DNA from: Ilex aquifolium
Lineage: Eukaryota > Streptophyta > Magnoliopsida > Aquifoliales > Aquifoliaceae
Length of the DNA: 64,000 bases
Assembly: GCA_951799425.1 (NCBI GenBank)
Contig: OX637395.1
Location: 14,672,451 to 14,736,450, forward strand
Reading direction: 5' to 3'
Both the position numbers and the translations under genes were made by a program. How positions within the stretch are numbered: the first letter of the stretch is position 1; the number at the start of each line of letters is the position of its first letter. Shown piece after piece: positions 55,311-64,000 of the stretch. The notes beneath the pieces were generated by a model. It worked only from the letters and a program-made list of their open reading frames with translations. It ran no database searches and was not told the origin of the DNA.

Positions 55311-58300
55311 CTCCCCCTCAAGCTAGGCGCAAAAATATCAACCAAGCCAAGCTTGACAACTGAGTCCTGAAGAATGGATAGAGTGACAGGTTTTGTGAAA
55401 ACATCTACACTCTGATCACTGGTCCCCACAAACAATAGAGTGACAATACCACAGCTAACCTTCTCCCGAAGAAAGTGAATATCGATCTCTATATGCTTTG
55501 TCCTCTCGTATAGTACAGAGTCAGAAGCGAGCTGAATAGCAGATCGATTATCACAATATAATATGGATGGACAAGTCACTGGAAATCCCAACTCGCCAAG
55601 AATCGATCGTAACCAGATAATCTCACATGTGTCAAGTGCCAGTGCCCGATACTTTGCCTCTGCTGAAGAGCGGGAGACAATCGCCTGCTTCTTGCTCTTC
55701 CAAGAGATAAGATGAGTCCCTCGAAAAACATAGAAGCCCGTAGTAGATCGACCGTCACACGCTCCCCCATAATCTGAATCTGAATAACAGGCTAGAGAAC
55801 CAGTCTGAGATCTTGATGCATAGAACAACCCAAGTCTAGGACAAGACTTGAGATACCGAAGAATATGATAAACTGCATCAAGATGAGGCTGACATGACCT
55901 GTGCATGAACTGACTAACTCGGCTGACAGCAAATGAAATGTCTGTCCTAGTGTTGGCTAGGTAGATAAGTCTACCTACCAACCTCTGATAAACAGTCGGA
56001 TATCTCAACTCCTCACCTTCAACAGTAAGCTTCAGGTTTGGAATCATAGGTGATGATGTCGGTTTGCACCCCAACATCCCAGTGTCTGAGAGAAGATCCA
56101 GGACATACTTTCTCTGAGAAAGAACAATACCCCTGCTACTACGGGCAACCTCAATCCCAAGAAAGTATCGCAGAAATCCAAGGTCCTTCACATCGAAGGC
56201 CTTCCCAAGGTCTACCTTGACCTGCGCAGTCCCAGAAATATCATCTCCAGTAATAATAATATCATCAACATATACCAACAGGATGACACACTGTCCAGAA
56301 GTATTCCGTCGAATGAAATAGGTATGATCAGAATGACATCTGGTGAACCCTAAACGTACAACTACACCACTATAGCGAGATAATTAGGCTCGTGGTGACT
56401 GTTTCAGTCCATAAAGAGACTTACACAGTCGAAATACCTTTCCAGCATACTCCTCCTCACCACAAAAGCCCGGTGGTGCATCCATATAAATAATCTCGTC
56501 CAGATCACAGTGAAGAAATGCATTCTTCACATCCAACTGATAAAGATGCCAAGATTACTCCGCAGCTAGAGAAATAATCAATCGAACAGTAGTCAATTTT
56601 GTCACGGGGGCAAAAGTAGCACCAAAATCACGACCTGGTACCTGAGTAAAGCCCTTCGCCACAAGCCTAGCCTTATGACGATCAATAGTACCATCCGCCA
56701 GAAACTTCAGGGTATAAACCCAACGACAACCAACAGTCTTCACCCCTGAAGGTAAAGAGACAAAATTCCATGTATGATTACGCTGAAGAGCGTCCATCTC
56801 CGTCTGCATGGCAAGAACCCACTGGGGCTCCTGCATAGCCTCTGAAACAGAGCGAGGAACTGGCGTATTTGATAAGACCATGATATAAGCTCGAAATGTA
56901 GGAGACAAATCACCATAAGAAACATAAGCAGAGATCGGATATAAAACCCTGGCGGTCCAACCATAACGAACAACTGGACGACGATCACGCTGCTGATAAC
57001 GACGCCCTAAATCATCATCCTCCACTGATAATGTCTCATCAGGTAAAGTAACTGGCTCAGTACCTGTAATCTCATCAGTACTAACAACAGGTGCATCAAT
57101 ATGCTCAACGAACTGAGAAGTATTACCCACATCGCCTGAGGTAGAGGGGACATCAGCAGGGGGATGAGAGCGAGGGCGAGGAACATAAACCTGCAAAGGA
57201 AGAGGGACTGGTGACTCTGGACTAACAGGGATGAGTGGCTTTGGAGGAGGAGAGACTGATGACTTTGTAGTGATAGTGACCAATGGATCTGGCTCATGTG
57301 GTAATGGAAAATCAAAGGGAGTATCATCACCTAGAGGGGAAGACACAGGACTGGAAGAAAAATAAGGAATATGCTCAAGAAAAGTAACATCTAGACTATG
57401 ATACATACGGCGCCTAATAGGATCATAGCACCGATACCCCTTAGACTGATGACAATAGCCCACAAAGACACAACGAATCGCTTTGTCATCAAGCTTATGG
57501 CGAGTAAGAGACCGATCCTGAACAAAACATGTGCAGCCAAAAACACGAGGGGGGACTGGAAAAAGTGTTTGTTCAGGGAATAAGACCTGTAAGGGAGCCC
57601 TATGCTGAAGAACACGACTCGGTGTACGATTGCATAGAAAGGTAGAAGTCAAAACAGTAAAATGCCAATAAGATTTTGGTATCCCCATACCTCTAAACAT
57701 ACAACGTACCATCCCTATCAGACGCCTATTTTTCCTTTCAGCAACTCCATTTTGCTCAGGAGTATATGAACAAGTGAGCTGCTGAAGGATACCTTGGGAA
57801 GAAAGGTGAGACACTAAGGCATCAGACACATATTCTTTGGCATTATCCGAACGAAGAACACGAACAATGACATCGAATTATGTCTTAATCATCTGGAGAA
57901 ATTGAGTGATGATTGGGAGTACATCAGACTTCCTATGCAAAAGGTAGACTCATGTACAACGGGTATGGTCATCTATAAATGTTACATAGTATCGAGCACC
58001 TGACAGAGCAGTAACTGAAGAGGGTCCCCAAATATCAGAGTGTATTAGGTCAAATGGCTTGGGTGACTGGTGCATGTGAGGAATATAACTGGTCCTAACA
58101 TGTTTCGATAGGGAACATATAACACAATCAAGTTTTCCATCAACACAAGCCTTGCTCAAAGCAGGAAACAACATACATAAATATTTAAAATTTGTATGTC
58201 CAAAACGGTCATGCCACAATTGAACAGTTTGTGACGAAAAATCATAACGACAAGTACTAGGTAAAATACTAGCATGTAAGCTAGGGACATATAAAGACAA

Positions 58301-59320
58301 ATCAGGTGCAGGTGATGGAGGTGAAGGAACTGGTGAAACTGGAGGTGGATCGTCTAGATAATACAGTCCATCTCTCTCATGTCCCCTGATAATAATCCTC
58401 CTGGTACTCAGGTCCTGCAAATAACACGAATCAGATAAAAATACAACCGCACAGTGAAAATCTCTGGCTAACTGATGTACAGATAATAGATTCATGGCCA
58501 ACTTTGGCGCATGAAAAATTGAATGTAATGTAAAGCCATCTGGGAGGCGGACTGTACCCCTACTAACAATAGGGGCATGTGTCCCATCTGCTAGCTGAAC
58601 CTGTGTATGTAACTACTCGTCAAAAGTGGTGAAGTGATGGGCCTCACCTGTCATATGACCATTCGCACCCGAGTCCAGCATCCAAAGAGGAGACGGACTG
58701 GCGCGAGCATTAAAGGCACGAGGTATACCTGTAGTGGTGGCAGTAGCAGAAGTCGGACTCTGAGGGGTCAGGGCGGACATAAGTATGTCGAATCGGGAAG
58801 TGATAGCATCCATATCACTCTGCCAAGGAGGAATAGTAGGAGTAGCAGCAGGAGCAGCGGAAGTAGGTGGTGTTATCTCAGCAATAGCAGCAGTACGACC
58901 GCGAGGAGGCGGTTTAAGCTCCGGATGGAGATTCCAACAAGCAGCCCTGAGATGTCCTGGTCAGCCACAATAATCATACTGACGAGAATCCCCCTGTCTG
59001 CGCTGATCTGAGGCACCCTGACGGCGCTGGTCCGAGCGTTATCCACCTCTGGCTGAGGATCCTGAACGAGACCCGGCAGTAGCTGCAAGAGCCATCTGGT
59101 CTGTTGGAGGAGTCAAGGCCGTAACTGGAAGTGATGCAATATGGAGGTGGCGCTCATGCTGCTCAATCATCGCATACACCTCATAAAGAGACGGAAGCCT
59201 CATCATCGACAAGATCTGTAAACGAGGTCCCTCAAACTCATCACGAAGCCCCATAAGGAACTTGTGAATCCTATCCTCTTGCTCTCGAGTATGCAAGAAT
59301 GCTGCTCCCTTGGGCTCTAT
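55311..59320 (-). pseudogene. Copia polyprotein with in-frame stops
   Basis: Read right to left: a gag piece at ~59,296-59,039 (IHKFLMGLRDEFEGPR), the protease DSGANGHMTG at ~58,670, and the GAG-pre-integrase and integrase N-terminus at 58,501-57,950 (LWHDRFGHTNFKYL, FDLIHSDIWGPS, YYVTFIDDHTR). The integrase remainder and RT start lie at 57,829-56,555 (YTPEQNGVAERKNRRL, CRWVYTLKFLADGTIDRHKA). RT and RNase H are at 56,278-55,292 (VYVDDIIITG, ADSDYGG-like SDSDYGGACDGRST, SSAEAKYRAL, TKHIEIDIHFLREKV). TAA stops interrupt one frame at 56,555-56,557 and 56,384-56,386, and other breaks lie near 57,830-57,949 and 58,502-58,612. The catalytic VDD box is intact, but the protein cannot be made whole. 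Confidence 0.88.
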
Positions 59321-59329
59321 CCTCGGAAT

Positions 59330-60193
59330 AGCAGCAAGAGGACGTAGAGTCTCATATTCAAGCCAGCTGATGACGACCCTGGATATTCTGCGTGGTTCTC
59401 TGAGAACTGCGCCATTCTTGGATGGTTATTTGGCCCGATGGAGCCATCTGTTTGCAGGATTCACCAGTTTCATAGCTCTGTTCCGAAGCTATGGAGCGCA
59501 TTATCAGAGATATATTCTCAGTCAGGACAGGGAGTTCGTGTTTATGAGCTTTCTCAGGAGCTCTCATAGCTCTGTTTGTTGGGCTTTGGTTTGGTGCTTT
59601 GGTGGGTTATATGTATGCTGTTTGTTGGGCTTTGGTTTGGTGGTTTGGTGGGTTTTGATGGGCACCGGTTATGGGTTGTGGGTGAGGCAGTTGGTGTGGT
59701 TTGTGGTCTATGTGGTTATGGGCAGTCGGTGGTCAGTCGGTGGTGTTGCTGGGTAGTCGGTGTAATGTGTTATGGTGTATGGGGGCAGTCGATTTAATGT
59801 GTTAGGTTTGATGGGTTATGCTGGTCGGTGGGTTTTGTGGGGTGCAGTCGGTGGGCTGATTTGTTGGCTGATTTGTGCAGTCGGTGGGTTATGTTGAAGG
59901 TGGTTCTCAGTTTGTGGAGGTTGGGTATGTTGTGGGTGCTTGGGTTTGAGTTGTCGGTGCTTTGATTTTGCTGTTTTTCTTTGTTTGATGGTGGGCTGGT
60001 TTCTTTGTATCTTTGCTTTGGCTGTCGGTGTTGTTATGTGTAGTCGGTATTGTGCTGGTTTTGTCGCCGGCAGTGGAATGGTCGCTGGTTTCTGTCGGTG
60101 GAGAGGCTGTCGATGGTGACAGTTGGGAAGGTGATGAAGGCTAGGGTTAAGGTTTGTGTTAGGGTTAGGGATAGAGGTTAGGCTCTGATACCA
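59330..60193. other. GT-rich leader/gag 5' region of nested copia
   Basis: Between the gag piece and the 5' LTR lies ~850 bases that are strongly G/T-rich on the plus strand (recurring 'cagtcggtgg', 'gggctttggtttggt'). The copia gag N-terminus is not recognisable here, so this part may be simple-sequence expansion replacing it. The primer site is at 60,181-60,194. Confidence 0.5.
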
Positions 60194-60351
60194 ACTTGAG
60201 ATATGTAAAATGGATACAAACTAAGTGTAGAGCCCCCGTATATATAGTCAAATAATAAAGGTACAATAAGGATAAACTAGGAAAAAGAAAAGGAAAACCC
60301 TAATAAACTAGGAAAAGGAAAACCCTAATAAATTAGGAAATATCTCCAACA
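60194..60351 (-). repeat. 5' LTR of nested copia
   Basis: Mate of the LTR at 55,153, with about six substitutions. It is followed on the minus strand by the primer site TGGTATCAGAGCC. Confidence 0.9.
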
Positions 60352-60356
60352 GAAGG

Positions 60357-61620
60357 CATAGCTACTAGACTTCCCAAAATACCCTAAGCCTGACCCCTGT
60401 AGTGTATCCCGAACTTTCCCACAGTCTTGAGTATCTACCACTCTCGAGAAGCTATACTATCCAAGACTCCTTTTGACTGAGTGCATTGGCCACCACATTT
60501 GCCTTACCAGGATAGTAATGCAAAGTGAAGTAATAGTCCTCCAAGTACTCCATCCACCTGCGCTGCCTCATATTGAGGTCCCACTGTATAAAGATGTACT
60601 TCAAATTCTTGAGATCTGAAAACACCTCAAACTGCTCTCCGTACAGATCGTGGCGTTATGCTTTCAAGGCAAAGACAATAGCCGCCAATTTTATGTCGTG
60701 TGTGAGACAGTTTTGCTTATGGCTCTTTAACTACCGTGAATTATAAGCTACTACCCTCTCAAACTGCATCAGAACAAATCCAAGTCTGTCCTTTGAGGCA
60801 TCACAATAGACTGTGTACCTCTGCCCCCTCTTTGGAACTACAAAGATAGGAGCCGAAGTAAGCTTCCTCTTCAACTCCTGGAATGTTCTCTTACATGAGT
60901 TATCCCACTGGAATTTGACCTATTTCCTGGTCAACCTAGTTATAAGTGCAGCTAGCTGCGAGAAGTCCTCAATGAACCTCTGATAATATCTTTCCAATCC
61001 TAAGAAACTGCGTATCTCAAAGACTGATGACTTAGGCCACTCCCAAATCATAACTGCCTCAACCTTCTCCGGGTCCATTGACACACTCGAAGCAGACACC
61101 ACGTGTCCCAAAAATTTCACCTCTGTTAGCCAAAATTCACACTTACTGAACTTGACATACAACTGATAGTACCTAAAGATCTGGAAAATGATCCTCAAGT
61201 GACCTTCATGTTCCTCCTTAGACTTGGAGTAGATCAGAATGTTATCAACAAAGACTACGACAAATTGATCTAAATAGGGTTAGAACACCCTATGCATAAG
61301 ATCCATGAATGTCACTGGGGCATTCGTCAAACCGAAGGGCATAATTGTAAACTCAAAATGCCCGTATCGCGTGCTAAATGTTGTTTTAGGGATATCGGCC
61401 TCCCTAATCCTCAACTTATGGTATCCCATGCGCAGATTTATCTTGGAGTAGACCCGTGCCACTCTCAGTTGATCAAACAAGTCATCTATGCACGACAATG
61501 GACACTTGTTCTTGATAGTGACCCTATTCAACTGCCGGTAGTCGATACATAGTCTAAGGGTCTTGTCCTTCTTGGCAAATAATATCGAAGTACCCAAGGT
61601 GAAGTACTCGGTCTAATAAA
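60357..61620 (-). pseudogene. Chromovirus reverse transcriptase / RNase H remains
   Basis: The minus strand has RT blocks in two frames: [58 protein letters not shown], then [18 protein letters not shown] and [20 protein letters not shown], with a degraded RNase H further left. The catalytic box near 61,232-61,260 reads FVDNILIYS instead of the usual xxDD, so the second Asp is lost. The nested copia separates this block from the integrase. Confidence 0.85.
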
Positions 61621-61875
61621 GCCCTTGTCTAATAATTCTTACAACTAGACCTTGAGTTCTTGCAACTCTACAGGTCCATCCTATGCGGTGCATAGTAATA
61701 AGAGATGCATCAGTTGTAACTCAATAGTGAAGTTTACATCCCGATGTGGAGGCAATCTCGGTAACTTGTTTGGAAAAACATCCGCATACTAGCAAATTAC
61801 CCGAGGTAGACCCAACTCCTGTCTTGCTTCGTCCTCAAGTGTAAGGCTCGCAAGTCAACTCCTCAATAGTCCGTG

Positions 61876-62244
61876 CTAACGAGAGTGATACACGGCTTGG
61901 GGTAAAACATCGTACTTTTCTCCTTGAAATTTGAAGCAGACACTCTCTGGTGTATAAGTAGTGACTTTCTTCCGATTACAATCGATGACGACTCGGCGTG
62001 TCACCAACCAATCCATCCCAAAGATGACGTTAAACTCTGACATGTCTATGACCCTTGGGTCCACAGTGAGTTGAATCCCTGAAATCTCTAACTCACATCC
62101 CCGATATATCTTGTCAATGCAAACTCTAGTTCTTAGGGGAGAACTCACATGCAATGGCTCTTCTAAGACCTCAACCTCTAAGCTCAAATTCTTTATACAT
62201 GATGCAGCTATAAATGAATAAGATGCACCAGATTCAAATGACAC
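61876..62244 (-). pseudogene. Chromovirus aspartic protease remains
   Basis: The frame starts SFESGASYSFI, where the usual catalytic Asp of the D-S-G triplet is Glu. It continues with the RVP_2-type blocks VIDMSEFNVIFGMDWL and VVIDCNRKKVT. The stretch between it and RT is degraded. Confidence 0.8.
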
Positions 62245-62574
62245 CCTTGTCCATAAGCGAGAGAGTAGAAATGTAACCTAAATCACTGACTGGTCCGCTG
62301 GCTCAGTCTGTGGAGTGATGGCGAAGACTCGCCCCTAGGTCCCTGAAGTCTCTGCCTGCAAACCCTGTCCTCGGCCTTAGCTCAAATCCTGGCCCATCTG
62401 GCCTGATTGCGGAGTCCCCACATGTGAAATAGTAGGGGCTTGTGTAGCACCCTGGAACTAGAACTGATTTCCCTGGCCCATGGTGGGATAGCGTGGAGTG
62501 AAAAATGTCTGTGGATGCACCACCGATGACTGAGACTGAAATGTCTCGTAACTCTGGGATCCCAGCATCTGAGG

Positions 62575-63372
62575 ACAATCCCATTTAAAGTTGCTCGGTT
62601 GGTGGCATATGTAGCAAGTTTTCTTGCCAGCCTGATAGGTGGCCCTGAAATTTCTCCTACTTTAGGAGGATTGACCTTGACCTTGACTTTGATAGCCTCA
62701 GCCATGCCCTTGATATCCTTGTGGGGTAGATGTCCTTTGCATTTTTTCCGAACTTATAGAAGAGGATTGACCCTCATTCTTCTTGTTCTTAGCACCCGCC
62801 TCTTGGGTGTTCTTAGCGTTTTCCACCTCCTTCTTAATGGCCATAGCCATCTCGACCATCAAATCTGAGTCTTGCAGGCGGTGGCCCACCCTCAAATCTC
62901 CTCATTTAGCCAAGGTAGTGGCTATGTAATCATCGGCAAAACGGGCTAGCTTGGTGAACTTAGCCACTTAATCCATCTCCATTATGGTTCCTTGCTTTAG
63001 ATTCAAGAATTCCCAAACTTTCACTTGTCGTACAACTGATGGGAAGTACTTGTCCATGAAGAGCTCACGGAACTCTCCCCAAATCATCGCCTCAACATTC
63101 TTTGAGGCTTTTGCCCAATTCCACCATAGATGAGCCTCTCTCTCAAGTTGAAAAGTTATTATCCTTATCTTAGTGGCATTGAATGTGATCTCCATAGCCT
63201 CCAAGATCTTGTCAACTTGTTGGAACCAATGGTCGGTCACCATCGGATCTGCCCCTTCCATAAATGTGGGTGGTTTATGTGCCTTGAATCTCTGGAGGTT
63301 GCTCGAGCCTCCTTGACCTATGTTGGTGTTGGCTTGTACAAAGGTAGCAGCCATTGCACCCATAGGCTCCAT
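62575..63372 (-). pseudogene. Chromovirus gag with altered zinc knuckle
   Basis: The N-terminal part (63,372-62,968) includes the retrotransposon gag domain (FKAHKPPTFMEGADP, REAHLWWNWAK, FRELFMDKYFP, FLNLKQGTIMEMD), then a stop. The next frame has a charged Gln/Ser-rich region (62,895-62,698). Near 62,620 comes CYICHQPSNFKWDC, a CCHC knuckle whose His position is Asn. The gag Met at 63,372 is only ~20 bases from LTR-homologous sequence. Confidence 0.8.
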
Positions 63373-63391
63373 AAAGGCTTATTGATCAAAA

Positions 63392-64000
63392 GTCGGTGGT
63401 CCAACCTTTTCGAGCGCACGTATCAACCTTTTTGAACCTAGGTCCAACTTTTTCAAGTCCACGTATCAACCCACCAAGGATAGTGTTTGATCAAAACAAT
63501 GTACACACACCCACACTCATGTCGAATGCCCACGAATGCGATGCTACCCGTGCATATGCAAATGCAATGTACAATTGTAATTTATAATATTATATTCATC
63601 ATATCATGAGCATATTATGAACATATATTTAATTTTCACAAACATTCTCAATTTCTCAAATGTCAATTATATCATAAAACATATAATAATATTTCCCAAC
63701 ACTACTAATCATGTTATAACATTTCTCATTCAAAATAACACACTTAATCATCCGTGGGCATTTCATCAAACACCTATAAGGCATAAATGCAAACACTTAC
63801 ATGCCCAAATAACACATTATTCATGAAATCCATATCAATCAATTTTGTCAAAACAAAACATACAAGAATTAGTTTTAACATATTATTTTACCCACTTTTC
63901 CATATTCTAACAACTCTAGGTATGTGTTATACATGAGAATTTCATCTCTAACACCCTACCCATTTCATGTTTCAACTCTAAATTAGAAATAAACCTAGTT
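63392..64000 (-). repeat. Partial 5' LTR of chromovirus, cut by window end
   Basis: Aligns to ~52,330-52,910 of the 3' LTR at roughly 85-90% identity (for example 'aatttataatattatattc' against 'aatttacaatatcattatc'). It starts with a duplicated 'ggtccaac...cacgtatcaacc' unit. LTR sequence corresponding to 51,021-52,330, the primer site and the leader are missing. Confidence 0.8.

Larger units (their letters stand above)
55153..60351 (-). mobile_element. Ty1/copia element nested in the gypsy element
   Basis: The element is 5199 bp with 158-bp LTRs at 55,153-55,310 and 60,194-60,351. It is flanked by GAAGG on both sides (55,148-55,152 and 60,352-60,356). On the minus strand the 5' LTR (right copy) is followed at once by TGGTATCAGAGCC, the methionine-initiator-type primer site of copia elements. 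The 3' LTR is preceded by GCTTGAGGGGGAG. Between them is a complete set of pol domains with a few stops. The LTRs differ at about six positions (~4%), so it is much older than the Tat element but younger than its gypsy host. Confidence 0.92.
51021..64000 (-). mobile_element. Old chromodomain-type Ty3/gypsy element, truncated by window edge
   Basis: On the minus strand, gag (to 63,372), protease, RT/RNase H, integrase and a C-terminal chromodomain-like tail run right to left, followed by the polypurine tract TTTAAGGAGGAAAAA and a 2585-bp 3' LTR (51,021-53,605). The long LTR and chromodomain fit the Tekay/Del chromovirus lineage. Frames are broken throughout, and catalytic residues are changed in protease, RT and integrase. 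On the right, sequence homologous to the inner part of the LTR begins only ~20 bases beyond the gag start and runs off the window, so primer site, leader and about 1.3 kb of the 5' LTR have been deleted. A copia element is nested at 55,153. Confidence 0.88.

Noticed and set aside
58634..59797. Plus-strand frames across the copia gag region
   Set aside because: Opposite-strand shadows and G/T-rich simple sequence.
60194..60351. TG...CA boundaries for the nested copia LTR (TGTTGG...CTCA)
   Set aside because: The flanking duplication only matches (GAAGG on both sides) if the LTR includes the extra AGT.

Overview
This is a TE-rich stretch of a flowering-plant nuclear genome, most likely a eudicot. 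The evidence is spliced plant genes with GT-AG introns, a plastid-type ribose-5-phosphate isomerase copy, and plant lineages of PIF/Harbinger, hAT, Helitron, LINE, Ty1/copia and Ty3/gypsy elements. Nothing bacterial is present: there are no operons, CRISPR arrays or tRNA/rRNA genes that I could see. Only a few sequences look like host genes: a broken ribose-5-phosphate isomerase (5.9-6.75 kb, +), a spliced EGF-like secreted protein gene (14.7-17.0 kb, -) and the first two exons of an amidase (43.8-44.4 kb, +).

Layout. 0.9-5.5 kb is a complete PIF/Harbinger element (TIRs, TAA target duplication) with a transposase on +, a two-exon Myb/SANT-like partner on -, and a captured fragment of a cationic amino acid transporter. 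7.9-11.0 kb is a decayed L1-type LINE split by a hAT-type MITE with a perfect 8-bp target duplication. 11.6-21.3 kb holds MITEs, AT-rich repeats, the EGF-like gene and a probable Helitron in its intron. 21.3-24.7 kb holds remnants of a gypsy and a copia element. 24.8-28.3 kb holds three related Helitrons, two of them abutting head-to-tail, each with a GGT-rich microsatellite core.

28,726-42,335 is the centrepiece: a 13.6-kb Tat-lineage gypsy retrotransposon with a GATGG target duplication and two 711-bp LTRs that differ at one base by eye. It has an unbroken 1823-residue Gag-Pol with two RNase H domains. Between pol and the 3' LTR, on the opposite strand, it carries two spliced, paralogous genes of the 'putative gypsy-type transposon' (Transposase_28-like) family. 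A 9 x 54-bp array of perfect hairpins lies where the sense and antisense transcription units converge. A decayed relative at 21.3-23.4 kb carries the same antisense gene next to its LTR.

42.3-51 kb holds the truncated amidase, a hAT MITE, a large imperfect inverted repeat, a copia 3' end and a fragment of a protein-primed family B DNA polymerase like those of mitochondrial linear plasmids. 51.0-64.0 kb is an old chromodomain-type gypsy element (- strand) with a 2.6-kb LTR containing a palindromic GGTACC-rich array. It is interrupted at 55,153-60,351 by a younger copia element with 158-bp LTRs and a GAAGG target duplication. Its own right LTR is fused to gag by a deletion and runs off the window.

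Limits: all homology calls are from recognition of motifs by eye. Exon boundaries are inferred from frame, phase and splice consensus, not transcripts.
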